A DNA stretch of 64,000 bases from Erwinia sp. 198 (GTDB lineage Bacteria > Pseudomonadota > Gammaproteobacteria > Enterobacterales > Enterobacteriaceae), in contig NZ_RHUM01000010.1 of assembly GCF_003937915.1 (NCBI RefSeq), positions 46,613 to 110,612 on the forward strand, written 5' to 3'. Each line of letters begins with the position of its first letter. The stretch's first letter is position 1. The notes under the pieces were generated by a model. That model did no database searches, was not told the origin of the DNA, and saw nothing but the letters and a program-made list of their open reading frames with translations. Below, in pieces: positions 1-8,976 of this stretch. The translations under genes and the position numbers were made by a program.

Positions 1-358
1 GCAGCGCCTTTTCCGCCTCTTCCCGCTCAAGCGTTTGCCGTCGCTGCTGCTCTTCCTGCCAGCTCTGCGGGAAAACCAGCAGCACGTTGCCTTCTTTATT
101 CACGTTCAGCTTCGCCAGGCGGCAAACCAGCGTCAGCGCCTGCTGCCAGCTGACCTCTTTTAAACGGATGGAAAGCCGTCCCTCGACGCCGGGCGCGACC
201 AGCAAATTCAACTGCTGATAGTCAGCCAGCGCCTGAAGAATTTGCCCGACGGGTGCGTCATCGAATGCCAGAGAAAGCGGCGCCGGGCTGCCCCGCAATG
301 GCGTTGCCAGCCACAGCGTCAGCAGCAGGAGGACTTTCCACAGGCGAATGCGTTTCAT
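1..358 (-). CDS. hofQ: HofQ, secretin-like outer-membrane DNA-uptake protein (partial, C-terminus beyond window)
   Basis: The start codon and about 119 N-terminal codons are inside the window; the gene continues past base 1. The protein opens with a basic, Leu-rich signal peptide (MKRIRLWKVLLLLTLWL) followed by a secretin N-domain with the segments VGQILQALADYQQLNLLV and LSIRLKEVSWQQALTLV, which line up with the STN-like domain of E. coli HofQ. In the family HofQ is a PilQ-like secretin needed to use DNA as a nutrient. The start overlaps the 3' end of hofP by about 100 bases, as also occurs in E. coli, so the overlap is not a frameshift sign. It is the last gene seen of the hofMNOPQ operon. 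Confidence 0.88.
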   Translation of the reverse strand, partial: MKRIRLWKVLLLLTLWLATPLRGSPAPLSLAFDDAPVGQILQALADYQQLNLLVAPGVEGRLSIRLKEVSWQQALTLVCRLAKLNVNKEGNVLLVFPQSWQEEQQRRQTLEREEAEKAL

Positions 359-710
359 AAAGGCTTCCTTGCAAGTTAATGCTTAAGGGCGCGCTGCACG
401 GCGTGGCGGCCACCAGCGTAATACCCAGCGCGGTAACGTCCCGCAGCTGCCAGTAAGCGTCCGGCCAGCTCTGCGCAGCCCATAATTTACCGCTGCCGCT
501 ACGGGTCACCAGCCAGGCGCGGTAGTTTGTAGGCCGACCGATGATGCCGCGCAGCTGCGGCGGCGGCATGGGTAACAGAGCGTCGCAAAGCACGCTTTCC
601 GGTGGCGAAAAGGGATCGCGGGCCGCCAGCGCGCTCCTCCCCAGCAGCAGTGCAGCTACCAGCATTGCCGGGCGTTTTAACCCCCCCTTTAAAAAGGCGC
701 TAGCGTTCAT
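258..710 (-). CDS. hofP: HofP, small accessory protein of the hof DNA-utilisation operon
   Basis: This 150-residue protein has an N-terminal hydrophobic signal/anchor (about residues 14-30) and then the motif ARDPFSPPE, equivalent to MRDPFKPPE in E. coli HofP, which resembles the pilus lipoprotein PilP. The C-terminal 34 codons overlap hofQ in another frame and are low-complexity (Ala/Pro/Ser/Gly), so that tail is probably unstructured. The start overlaps the end of hofO by 11 bases, indicating translational coupling. The family is poorly conserved; identification rests on the RDPF motif and the operon position. Confidence 0.8.
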   Translation of the reverse strand: MNASAFLKGGLKRPAMLVAALLLGRSALAARDPFSPPESVLCDALLPMPPPQLRGIIGRPTNYRAWLVTRSGSGKLWAAQSWPDAYWQLRDVTALGITLVAATPCSAPLSINLQGSLYETHSPVESPPAADAVAGNAIAGQPGAAFSGIR

Positions 711-1197
711 ATTGCACCACCAGGTTTAACAGCAGCTGTTGATCCATCCGCTTCAGGCTGAACTGCGCCAGCCTGACGGCAGGTTGCCGCTCGCTCAGGT
801 AGCGAAACGCGGACTGCAGCTGCGGCCAGCTAAGCAGCAGGGTCAATTCGCCGCCCTGGGGCGTTGGCTGCCAGCCCTGTAAACGGTTGCCCGCCGCCTC
901 GCTCAGCTGTAGCCACGAAAAAGGCCGCGCCGTCTCAGGCCGTAACGCCAGCTGCAGGCTGGCGATATCTGCTTCAGCTTCGCGCAGCGAGCTTCGCTGT
1001 TGCAAATTGCGCAGCAGCAGCCGATAGCGCTTGTGCTCCTGTTGCCGCTGCTGCGCCACCTGTAAAGCCTGCTGCTGAAGAGGCCGCAGCCAGGCCTGGC
1101 GTACCAGCAGCGCGCCGGTGATAAAGCAGAACGCCAGCAGCAGCAGCCTTAGCCAGAACGGCAAGACGAGCCAGCGATGCAGCAGAACGCTATTCAT
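700..1197 (-). CDS. hofO: HofO, PilO-like inner-membrane protein
   Basis: The 165-residue protein has one N-terminal membrane helix (about residues 15-32, FWLRLLLLAFCFITGALL). A Gln/Arg-rich coiled-coil stretch follows (about 38-75), and then a small alpha/beta domain, the bitopic layout of PilO. It sits between hofN and hofP with short overlaps at both ends (8 bases with hofN, 11 with hofP). In pilus-type machines PilN and PilO form a periplasmic heterodimer that links the PilM platform to the secretin; that role is inferred by analogy. Confidence 0.8.
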   Translation of the reverse strand: MNSVLLHRWLVLPFWLRLLLLAFCFITGALLVRQAWLRPLQQQALQVAQQRQQEHKRYRLLLRNLQQRSSLREAEADIASLQLALRPETARPFSWLQLSEAAGNRLQGWQPTPQGGELTLLLSWPQLQSAFRYLSERQPAVRLAQFSLKRMDQQLLLNLVVQYER

Positions 1198-1729
1198 GTT
1201 CCTGTTCCGGCAGCGTGGCCTCCAGGCTGAAGCGGATAATGCCCTTTCCGTCGCGGCTGAGCCTGCCGGTGTTGACCTGTTGAAACAGGTGAAACCGCTC
1301 TAACTGCTGGCGAAACGCCTCAACTTCCGCCAGCCGCAGGCAAAATCCGGTGACGGTCAGACCCTGCGCGGTTTTACTGATTTCGCTCAGCCAAAGCGCC
1401 GCTGGCAGAGTTGCAGCCAGGTCGCGCGTAAATGCCCGCCACTCGCGCAGGCGCGCCTGTCTTCCCTCTCTGATGGCCAGCGTATGCCGAAGCGTATCGC
1501 GCCGGGCTTCCAGACGAGCCAGGCGAGCGCTGAGCCTGTCGAGCTGGCCGTTGGTTTCTTTCAGCCAGTGCAGGCCGGTCTGCTGCCGCTTGCCGAGCGC
1601 CTGCTGCTCCAGCAAGGGCATTGTCAACGCGAGCAACAGAGCCAGTAGCGCCACAAGCAGCAGGCCGTCGCGGCGCAGCTGTTGGCGCTGCCGCTGACGA
1701 CGCCAGGGAAGAAAATTTACCCAGACCAT
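1190..1729 (-). CDS. hofN: HofN, PilN-like inner-membrane protein
   Basis: I start the gene at the ATG at 1729 because the product then begins MVWVNFLPWRRQRQRQ, matching the NFLPWR opening of PilN/HofN proteins, and because this ATG overlaps the hofM stop codon (TGATG). An upstream in-frame start would run into hofM. The 179-residue protein has one membrane helix (about residues 23-42) after a basic cytoplasmic stub, then a coiled-coil region and a small periplasmic domain. PilN-type proteins bind the actin-like PilM through the conserved NFLPWR peptide. Confidence 0.83.
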   Translation of the reverse strand: MVWVNFLPWRRQRQRQQLRRDGLLLVALLALLLALTMPLLEQQALGKRQQTGLHWLKETNGQLDRLSARLARLEARRDTLRHTLAIREGRQARLREWRAFTRDLAATLPAALWLSEISKTAQGLTVTGFCLRLAEVEAFRQQLERFHLFQQVNTGRLSRDGKGIIRFSLEATLPEQEHE

Positions 1730-2553
1730 CAGGCGTCCTCCGGCCGTAGCGCCAGCCCGGCGGCCAGCGCAAAAGCGCCGCTGCACGCGGGCAACGGCAG
1801 TGACTTAAACGCGAAAGCCGCCAGTGGCTCCAGCCACAGCGCATCGGCAGGCAGCGCTTCCGGCAGGGCCGAGCTATAGTAAAGCGTGGCCGCATCGGCG
1901 AGGTATTTTTTGCGCAGCGCCGCCAGGTTGGCCGCGTCATCAGCGGGACACCAGCCCCATGGCGGCTGTAGCCGCGCGTCAAACCAGAGCCAGTGGTCGG
2001 GTAAACGGTGCACCAGCACGGCGTCCGGGCTGAGCCGCAGGCTTTGCGCCAGCGCGAACAGCGCGGCCGGAGCCAGCTCCAGCACCTGCGGATTGAGTCC
2101 CGCCGTCTTCAGCACCGACAGCCAGCCATGAACCGCGTCCCGACGGGCGGCGGTCAGCCACAGCCGCCCGCTGTCGGCAGCCGCCTGGCGGTAGTCAAGC
2201 GCAAGTTTTTCAGGCTCTATCGGAAAAAATCGCTTCGCCGCAGCTGCGATATAGCTGCTACGCTCTGCTTCACGCAGTGGGGTCTGCGGCAGCGCCAGCG
2301 CGTGCTGCAACGCCAGCCGGGCGGGGAAGCCGATGCGCAGCGAGATCTGCCGCGGCAGTCGTTTTCGCCACTGTCGCAGCAGGGGAATAAGCGGGTCGGG
2401 CCGTTGCACCAGCCCGTTGGTTAACGTATCGTGCGGCAGCGCATGTTGCCACCAGTGGCGCAGTTGCCAGCCGTTACGACGGTATTGAATACCCAGGGCG
2501 CAAAGCTGTCCGTTCTGAATATCCAGGCCGACTTGCCATGTCTGAAATGCCAT
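1729..2553 (-). CDS. hofM: HofM, PilM-like actin-fold cytoplasmic protein
   Basis: This 274-residue soluble protein starts MAFQTWQVGLDIQNGQLCAL, the phosphate-1-like strand of a PilM/FtsA actin fold. It contains LALDYRQAAADSGRLWLTAARRD and VLELAPAALFALAQ segments typical of PilM. It is the first gene of hofMNOPQ. It is divergent from mrcA, with a 116-base gap (2554-2669) that must hold both promoters. In E. coli this operon is used to consume external DNA as a nutrient rather than for classical pili. Confidence 0.83.
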   Translation of the reverse strand: MAFQTWQVGLDIQNGQLCALGIQYRRNGWQLRHWWQHALPHDTLTNGLVQRPDPLIPLLRQWRKRLPRQISLRIGFPARLALQHALALPQTPLREAERSSYIAAAAKRFFPIEPEKLALDYRQAAADSGRLWLTAARRDAVHGWLSVLKTAGLNPQVLELAPAALFALAQSLRLSPDAVLVHRLPDHWLWFDARLQPPWGWCPADDAANLAALRKKYLADAATLYYSSALPEALPADALWLEPLAAFAFKSLPLPACSGAFALAAGLALRPEDA

Positions 2554-2669
2554 TTCGCGCGGTCTCCCTGCTCAGTAGAAAAATGATGTATCCAGGCCTC
2601 TGGCTTGCCTTTATACTACCGCGCGATTGTTTATAAACTGTCCAGGCGACTTAAGATGGAAAATATCAG

Positions 2670-5216
2670 GTGAAGTTCGTAAAGTATTTTTTGATCCTTG
2701 CAGTGTGTTGCATTTTGTTGGGAGCCGGCTCGATTTATGGTCTGTATCAGTACATACAGCCGCAGCTGCCCGACGTCGCCACGCTGAAAGATGTCCGGCT
2801 GCAAACACCCATGCAGGTCTACAGCGCGGATAACGAGCTGATTGCTCAATACGGCGAAAAGCGCCGCATCCCGTTAAAGCTTGGGCAGATCCCGCCCGAA
2901 ATGGTCAAGGCCTTTATCGCTACCGAAGACAGCCGCTTTTATGAGCATCACGGTATCGATCCTATCGGCATTTTCCGCGCGGCCAGCATTGCGCTGGTTT
3001 CCGGCCACGCTTCCCAGGGTGCCAGTACCATCACGCAGCAGCTGGCCCGTAACTTTTTCCTCAGCCCCGAGCGTACGCTGATGCGTAAAATCAAGGAGGC
3101 TTTCCTCGCCATTCGCATTGAGCAGATGATGAGCAAAGACGAAATCCTTGAGCTTTACCTGAACAAAATCTATCTGGGCTACCGCGCCTATGGCGTGGGC
3201 GCGGCCGCACAGGTCTATTTCGGCAAAAATGTCGATCGGTTATCGCTGGGCGAGATGGCGATGATCGCCGGTCTGCCTAAAGCGCCGTCGACCTTTAACC
3301 CGCTCTATTCCCCTACGCGCGCGCTGTCTCGTCGCAACGTCGTGCTTAGCCGCATGCTGGATCAGAATTACATTACGCAGGCGCAGTATGACGAAGCGCG
3401 CCTTTCGCCGCTGGAAGCGCACTATCACGCGCCGGAAATCGCCTTCTCCGCGCCCTATCTGACCGAGATGGTGCGTCAGGAGATGGTGAAACGCTACGGC
3501 GACAACGCGTATAACGACGGCTTTAAAGTCACCACGACCATTACCCGTAAATTACAGCTGGGCGCGCAGAAAGCGTTGCAGGACAACGTGCTGAATTACG
3601 ATATGCGTCATGGCTACCGCGGCCCGGCCAGCGTGCTGTGGAAAGTCGGCCAGACTGCCTGGGGCCGTACGGAGATCCTGAAAACGCTGAAGGCGCTGCC
3701 GGTTTACGGCCCGCTCTTCCCGGCAGTGGTAACCGAAGCCAACCGTGAAGAAGCCACGGTACTGATGCGCGACGGCACCAGCGTGACGCTGAACCTGGCT
3801 GGCGTACGCTGGGCGCGGCCTTATAAATCCGACACCGTCCAGGGCCGCACGCCGACTTCCGTGACCGAAGTGGTGCAGCCCGGCCAGCAGATTTGGGTAC
3901 GCCAGATGGATACCGGCTGGTGGCTGGCGCAGGTGCCGGACGTTAACTCGTCGCTGGTTTCGCTGGATCCGCACAACGGCGCCGTTCGCGCACTGGTAGG
4001 CGGTTTCGACTTTAATCTGAGCAAATTTAACCGCGCGACTCAGGCGCTGCGTCAGGTAGGCTCGAACATCAAGCCGTTCCTGTATACCGCAGCGATGGAT
4101 CGCGGGCTGACGCTGGCCTCTATTCTGAACGACGTGCCGATCTCCCGCTGGGATGCCGGTTCGGGCGCTGACTGGCGGCCAAAAAACTCACCGGCGACCT
4201 ACGACGGCCCGATCCGCCTGCGTCAGGGGCTGGGTCAGTCAAAGAACGTGGTCATGGTGCGCGCCATGCGTGCGATGGGCGTTGATTACGCCGCGCAGTA
4301 TCTGCAACGCTTTGGCTTCCCGGCGCAGAATATCGTGCACACCGAATCGCTGGCGCTTGGCTCCGCTTCGTTTACGCCATTGCAGATGGTGCGCGGCTAT
4401 TCGGTGATGGCCAATGGGGGTTTCCTCGTCGATCCTTTCTTTATCAGCAAGATTGAGGATGAACAGGGCAATACGCTGTTTGAAGCCACGCCGAAAGTAG
4501 CCTGCCCGGAATGCAATCTGCCGGTAATTTACGGCGAGACGCAGAAAGCGGTAGCGCTGAATGAAGACAGCGTGGAAAATCCGACGGTATCGCAGCAGGG
4601 CGCCAACGCAGTCGTTCCGCAGCCGCAGCTGGAGCAGGTTTCCCAGCCGCCACAGCAGGATGAACAGTACGCGCCACACGTGATTAACACGCCGCTCTCA
4701 TTCCTGATCAAAAGCGCGATGAACTCCAATATCTTTGGCGAACCGGGCTGGATGGGCACCGGCTGGCGCGCGGGACGCGATCTGAAGCGCAACGATATCG
4801 GCGGTAAAACGGGCACCACCAACAGCTCGAAAGACGCCTGGTTCTCAGGCTATGGTCCGGGCGTGGTGACCTCTGTGTGGATCGGTTTTGACGATCACCG
4901 TCGCGATTTAGGCCGAACGACCGCTTCCGGCGCGATTAAAGATCAGATTTCAGGCTATGAAGGCGGCGCGAAGAGCGCTCAGCCAGCGTGGGACGACTAC
5001 ATGAAGGTCGCGCTGGATGGCGTACCGGTGCAGCCGCTGACGCCGCCTGAAGGCGTGGTCACCGTCACCATCGATCGCCGTACCGGCAAGCTGGCCAACG
5101 GCGGCGGCAATACCCGTCAGGAGTACTTTATTAACGGTACGCAGCCGACCGAGTATTCCGTCCATGATGTCGGCACCACGCTGATGGACAACGGCGAAAG
5201 CCACGAGCTGTTCTGA
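2670..5216 (+). CDS. mrcA: Penicillin-binding protein 1A, bifunctional peptidoglycan synthase
   Basis: Class A PBP of 848 residues, close to the E. coli length of 850. An N-terminal membrane anchor (about residues 6-27) precedes the GT51 glycosyltransferase domain with EDSRFYEHHGID and QGASTITQQLARN. The transpeptidase domain has the SxxK active site SNIK (Ser465), SxN as SKN in GLGQSKNVVM, and KTG in GGKTGTTNSSKDAWF. It polymerises and cross-links peptidoglycan on the periplasmic face of the inner membrane. It is transcribed alone, divergent from hof, and ends at a strong shared terminator facing nudE. Confidence 0.97.
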   Translation: MKFVKYFLILAVCCILLGAGSIYGLYQYIQPQLPDVATLKDVRLQTPMQVYSADNELIAQYGEKRRIPLKLGQIPPEMVKAFIATEDSRFYEHHGIDPIGIFRAASIALVSGHASQGASTITQQLARNFFLSPERTLMRKIKEAFLAIRIEQMMSKDEILELYLNKIYLGYRAYGVGAAAQVYFGKNVDRLSLGEMAMIAGLPKAPSTFNPLYSPTRALSRRNVVLSRMLDQNYITQAQYDEARLSPLEAHYHAPEIAFSAPYLTEMVRQEMVKRYGDNAYNDGFKVTTTITRKLQLGAQKALQDNVLNYDMRHGYRGPASVLWKVGQTAWGRTEILKTLKALPVYGPLFPAVVTEANREEATVLMRDGTSVTLNLAGVRWARPYKSDTVQGRTPTSVTEVVQPGQQIWVRQMDTGWWLAQVPDVNSSLVSLDPHNGAVRALVGGFDFNLSKFNRATQALRQVGSNIKPFLYTAAMDRGLTLASILNDVPISRWDAGSGADWRPKNSPATYDGPIRLRQGLGQSKNVVMVRAMRAMGVDYAAQYLQRFGFPAQNIVHTESLALGSASFTPLQMVRGYSVMANGGFLVDPFFISKIEDEQGNTLFEATPKVACPECNLPVIYGETQKAVALNEDSVENPTVSQQGANAVVPQPQLEQVSQPPQQDEQYAPHVINTPLSFLIKSAMNSNIFGEPGWMGTGWRAGRDLKRNDIGGKTGTTNSSKDAWFSGYGPGVVTSVWIGFDDHRRDLGRTTASGAIKDQISGYEGGAKSAQPAWDDYMKVALDGVPVQPLTPPEGVVTVTIDRRTGKLANGGGNTRQEYFINGTQPTEYSVHDVGTTLMDNGESHELF

Positions 5217-5250
5217 TGCCGGGCTCTGCCGTCCGTGCCTGACGCCCATA

Positions 5251-5281
5251 AAAAAAGCCCGGTTTTTACCGGGCTTTTCTT
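5251..5281. terminator. Bidirectional rho-independent terminator between mrcA and nudE
   Basis: Inverted repeat aaaagcccggt / accgggctttt with a short T-rich loop; A-run on one side and T-run on the other. It lies between two convergent genes, so it can serve both. Confidence 0.9.
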
Positions 5282-5299
5282 TGGTATGCCGTCGTGTTT

Positions 5300-5866
5300 T
5301 TAGTAGCTCAGCCGCCCCTGGCGAATCAACCACTCGCGCACCATAAACAGCGCGCTGACGTTGCGCGCCTCGCAAAAATCAGGCTCCTGCAGCAGTGCCA
5401 TCAGGTTATCCAACGGCCAGCGAACCTGCGGCAGCGGCTCCGGCTCGTCGCCTTCCAGCCGCTCTTCGTAAAGATCTTCCGCCACGATGATATTCATCTT
5501 GCTGGAAAAATAGGACGGCGCCATGGTGAGCTTGCCCAGCCATTCCTGCTGACGCGCGCCAAAACCTACCTCTTCCTTCAGCTCACGGTTGGCGGCTTCC
5601 GCAGACGTTTCGCCCGGGTCGATCAGGCCTTTAGGAAACCCCAGCTCATAATTTTCCAGGCCGACGGCATATTCCCGGATAAGAATGAGATGATTGTCCA
5701 CAATAGGTACGATCATCACGGCTTCACGTTCAGTAGGTTTCATGCGCTCGTAAACGCGCTCAGCACCGTTGCTGAACACTAAATCCACGGCCTCCACGGT
5801 AAACAGACGCGACCGCGCGACGGTTTCAACATTCAGGATCTTAGGTTTTTGCAGTTGTCCGGTCAT
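5300..5866 (-). CDS. nudE: NudE, ADP compounds (ADP-ribose/NADH) Nudix hydrolase
   Basis: The start at 5866 gives MTGQLQKPKILNVETVARS, matching the E. coli NudE N-terminus. A longer reading frame exists upstream, but its first 36 codons have no family support. The product is 188 residues (E. coli 186). The Nudix box is complete, starting at GLIDPGETSAEAANRELKEE and ending VGFG, with the metal-binding REXXEE. NudE cleaves ADP-ribose, NADH and Ap3A into AMP and phosphorylated partners. It is convergent with mrcA. Confidence 0.95.
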   Translation of the reverse strand: MTGQLQKPKILNVETVARSRLFTVEAVDLVFSNGAERVYERMKPTEREAVMIVPIVDNHLILIREYAVGLENYELGFPKGLIDPGETSAEAANRELKEEVGFGARQQEWLGKLTMAPSYFSSKMNIIVAEDLYEERLEGDEPEPLPQVRWPLDNLMALLQEPDFCEARNVSALFMVREWLIRQGRLSY

Positions 5867-6272
5867 AGTGGCCCCAGGGAAAAGCCAAAAAAATGAGCGT
5901 AATAGCTCGCCAGCCGCGGTAAATTTACCGTCAGTTACGCTATTGTGCGGCAGCAAAACAAGGTTGCCAATCATCGCATGAATTATTTTACACCGTTATA
6001 ACAAATCAACCCGTAAGTAATTAAAAAGTTTTAAAAAAGTCAATGCGTGTTTTACAAAATAAGAATATACCGATATTGCTGCGGCCGGCGACTTGTTACC
6101 ATCTCGGTCGGGGCTAATCTACTATTATTATAATTTTATGATTTTGCGCGTTATTTTATTAAACTTCGCGGATTGCCAGCGCTGCCTGAAGCCGTCACAA
6201 TGTCGATATAACTATGATTCAGGCCGGTAATTTCCAGCACAATGGCAGGAGCAGGATGGCAGGGAGAAAAGC
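5867..6272. other. Intergenic region between divergent nudE and igaA (about 400 bp)
   Basis: About 5980-6200 is clearly AT-rich compared with the flanking genes and holds no credible reading frame. It must carry the nudE and igaA promoters; I could not assign a convincing -35/-10 pair or operator. Confidence 0.5.
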
Positions 6273-8411
6273 ATGAGCACAATAGTCATTATATTGGCTG
6301 TAATGCTGGCCTGTTCACTCGGAGCGGGTTGTTTTTTCTGGTACGCTATGCGGCATCGCCCGCCGTTGGCGAAACCGCTGCCATTCATTAGTCCGCCTTT
6401 TCGCAAGCTGAGCGACGACGAGCGTAAAGCCGTTGAGCGCTACATTGGCTCTTTAGCGAAGCACCGCAGCATTCCGCTTCCCGGCGGCAATACACACGCA
6501 AACGATAATCTGGCGCTAACCTCGCAAAGCAGCAACGTCTATCCGGTTACCCGTTCTATTACCCGCTACGGCCTTTCCACCGACGATCCGCACAAGTGGC
6601 GTTACTACCTGGATGCGGTTGAAGTACATCTGCCGCCGCTGTGGGAACAGTACATCGCCGAAGAAAATTACGTCGAGCTGATCAAAACGCAAACTATCCC
6701 ACTGGTGGTTTCGCTCAACGGGCATTCGCTGGTCAACTACGTTTACGAGCCGCCTACGCTGGGGTCGGTAACGCGGCCTGCGGCGCAAAATGCCTCGATC
6801 AGAAAAGAAGAAAGCGAAAACATTGAGCTGCTTAGCGTACGTAAAGAGACGCCTGAAGAGTATATGCTCAGCCGCCCCGACGGCACGCGCGAGGCGGTAG
6901 CTATCAGCCTGGGGCTGCTGCTGCTCTTTTTTAGCCTGATTAGCCCGGCGGTAATGATGCCGTGGCTGGTGGTCACCGCGCTGGTCATTATCCTTATCAG
7001 CGGCTGGTCGCTCTGGCGGCGGCCGGGCGAGAAAGACCTGCGGGAAATTCACTGCCTGCGCGGCGCGCCCAAACGCTGGGGTCTGTTCGGCGAATCCAAC
7101 CAGGGTCAGGTCAGCAATATTTCACTCGGCATTATCGATCTGATCTATCCTCCCCACTGGCAGCCTTACGTGGCGCACGATTTAGGCCAGCCTACCGAAG
7201 TGGATATCTATCTTAACCGTCAGGTAGTGCGACAGGGTCGTTTTCTGTCGTTGCAGGATGAGGTACGTAACTTTCCTATACATCGCTGGCGCAAAAATCT
7301 GGTGCTCGCTACCGGTTCGCTGCTGGTGCTGGTGCTGCTGGTCTTTCTGGTACCGCTAAGTATGCCGCTCAAGCTAAGCATTGCCTGGCTGAAAGGAACC
7401 GAAAGCGTCCAGGTGCACAGCGTGAGCGATCTGGAAAACGTTGCCTTGCGCATCGGCGACTCCCTTAAAGTCAGCGGTGAAGGCATGTGTTCAGTCCCGG
7501 CGACCTATCAGGGCAACCGTAGCTACGCGTTTATGCCTTTCGACTGTTCGGCCGTCTACTGGAATAACGCCGCTCCCCTGCCCCAGCCGCAGTCGGATAT
7601 TATCGATAAGGCTACCGCCCTGCTGAACACCACCAGCCTGCAGCTGCATCCGCAGAACAGCACCGATCCCAAGCTTAATCCGCAGCTCGCCACGGCTATC
7701 CAAAAATCAGGCATGATCCTGCTGGATGACTTTTCCGATATTGTGCTGAAAACGCAGGATCTGTGCAGCCAGGAGCAGGACTGCGTCAGGCTGAAAAACG
7801 CGCTGGTCAATCTTGGCAACGCTAAAGACTGGGAAACGCTGGTGCGTCGGGCGGACTCTGGCGCGCTGGCCGGCACCAACGTGCTGCTGCGACCGGTCAG
7901 CGCCGAAGCGCTGGAAAACCTGGTTAACACCGCCACCTCTTCGTTTTTCTATCGGGAAACAAGACGCGCGGCGGAAGCGCTTAACAGCCCGCCGCCCGGC
8001 GGGTTTCTGATCCTTAGCGATGAAGGCCGCCAGCTGGTCAATCAGCAGGCGCCCGGCGTCTCGCTGTTTGACTTTAACGCGCCTGACCAGTGGCCGGAAC
8101 TGCAGCGCCTGGCGGGTATGCTGCTGCACACGCCGTTTTCCGCCAGCGGCATCGTGACCAGCATTACCACCGACGCCAACGGCACGCGGCATATCGCGCT
8201 GCACAGCGAGCCGGACGCCACCCGACTGGGCCACTATCTCGGCACCAGCCTGCTGCTGCTTACCGTTACCTTAAGCTTTATCTTTAACGGTCTGCTGGCC
8301 CTCAGACGCATTCACCTTAATCGCGTGCGCACCACGGCGATTCAGGACTATTACGATAAGTGTTTTAACCCCGCGCTAAGCACGCCGCAGACTATCCGAC
8401 CGCTGTTCTGA
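6273..8411 (+). CDS. igaA: IgaA family inner-membrane repressor of the Rcs phosphorelay
   Basis: This 712-residue protein (E. coli YrfF 711) starts after a good ribosome site (agggagaaaagc). It has an N-terminal membrane helix (about 4-28), a cytoplasmic domain, a helix pair around residues 209-248, another helix around 345-368, a large periplasmic region with Cys pairs, and a final helix near 652-672. IgaA dampens RcsC/RcsD/RcsB envelope-stress signalling and is essential where Rcs is intact, because its loss over-activates the system. The downstream neighbour yrfG found in E. coli is missing here. Confidence 0.95.
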   Translation: MSTIVIILAVMLACSLGAGCFFWYAMRHRPPLAKPLPFISPPFRKLSDDERKAVERYIGSLAKHRSIPLPGGNTHANDNLALTSQSSNVYPVTRSITRYGLSTDDPHKWRYYLDAVEVHLPPLWEQYIAEENYVELIKTQTIPLVVSLNGHSLVNYVYEPPTLGSVTRPAAQNASIRKEESENIELLSVRKETPEEYMLSRPDGTREAVAISLGLLLLFFSLISPAVMMPWLVVTALVIILISGWSLWRRPGEKDLREIHCLRGAPKRWGLFGESNQGQVSNISLGIIDLIYPPHWQPYVAHDLGQPTEVDIYLNRQVVRQGRFLSLQDEVRNFPIHRWRKNLVLATGSLLVLVLLVFLVPLSMPLKLSIAWLKGTESVQVHSVSDLENVALRIGDSLKVSGEGMCSVPATYQGNRSYAFMPFDCSAVYWNNAAPLPQPQSDIIDKATALLNTTSLQLHPQNSTDPKLNPQLATAIQKSGMILLDDFSDIVLKTQDLCSQEQDCVRLKNALVNLGNAKDWETLVRRADSGALAGTNVLLRPVSAEALENLVNTATSSFFYRETRRAAEALNSPPPGGFLILSDEGRQLVNQQAPGVSLFDFNAPDQWPELQRLAGMLLHTPFSASGIVTSITTDANGTRHIALHSEPDATRLGHYLGTSLLLLTVTLSFIFNGLLALRRIHLNRVRTTAIQDYYDKCFNPALSTPQTIRPLF

Positions 8412-8471
8412 GCCCGTCGGTTTTATGCTATTTTTAAGGTTATCGTCCTCTCTGCGCCATCCCGCATGACG

Positions 8472-8493
8472 CTCTCCGGCTTAGGCCGGAGAG
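8472..8493 (+). terminator. Hairpin between igaA and hslR, possible attenuator/terminator
   Basis: Perfect 9-bp inverted repeat CTCTCCGGC / GCCGGAGAG with a 4-base loop. No T-run follows, so it may be an mRNA-processing or stabilising hairpin rather than a true terminator. Confidence 0.45.
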
Positions 8494-8551
8494 GCACCTT
8501 GATTTCCGACAGGCAACCCATACATAGGGATATTCCCAAACAGGAGCAGCG

Positions 8552-8953
8552 ATGAAAGAGAAATCCGCAGAAGCGGTTCGGCTCGATAAATGGCTGTGGG
8601 CCGCTCGCTTCTATAAAACCCGCGCGGTCGCACGTGAAATGATCGAAGGCGGCAAAGTGCACTACAACGGCCAGCGCAGCAAACCAAGCAAGCTGGTGGA
8701 GCTGAACGCCCAACTAACCTTACGCCAGGGCAATGATGAACGTACGGTCATTGTTCTGGCAACGGGCGACCAGCGTCGTCCGGCCGCGGAAGCCCAGCAG
8801 ATGTATGCCGAAACGGCTGAAAGTATCGAGAAGCGGGAAAAGATAGCGCTGGCGCGGAAAATGAACGCGTTGACCATGCCGCATCCTGACCGTCGCCCTG
8901 ACAAAAAAGAGCGCCGGGACCTGATGAAATTTAAAAATTCTGGCGACGAATAA
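8552..8953 (+). CDS. hslR: Hsp15, heat-shock ribosome-associated RNA-binding protein
   Basis: This 133-residue protein has an N-terminal S4 RNA-binding domain (residues about 8-70: [19 protein letters not shown] ... [10 protein letters not shown]) and a basic C-terminal helix. Hsp15 binds free 50S subunits carrying a nascent chain after abortive translation and helps recycle them. The ribosome site is aggagcagcg. It precedes hslO by 23 bases, forming the hslRO heat-shock pair known in enterics. Confidence 0.95.
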   Translation: MKEKSAEAVRLDKWLWAARFYKTRAVAREMIEGGKVHYNGQRSKPSKLVELNAQLTLRQGNDERTVIVLATGDQRRPAAEAQQMYAETAESIEKREKIALARKMNALTMPHPDRRPDKKERRDLMKFKNSGDE

Positions 8954-8976
8954 GCTTGCCACAACGAGAGAGAATT

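Noticed and set aside
258..358. Frameshift between hofP and hofQ because of the 100-base overlap
   Set aside because: Both proteins have proper ends, and E. coli hofP/hofQ also overlap with a low-complexity HofP tail.
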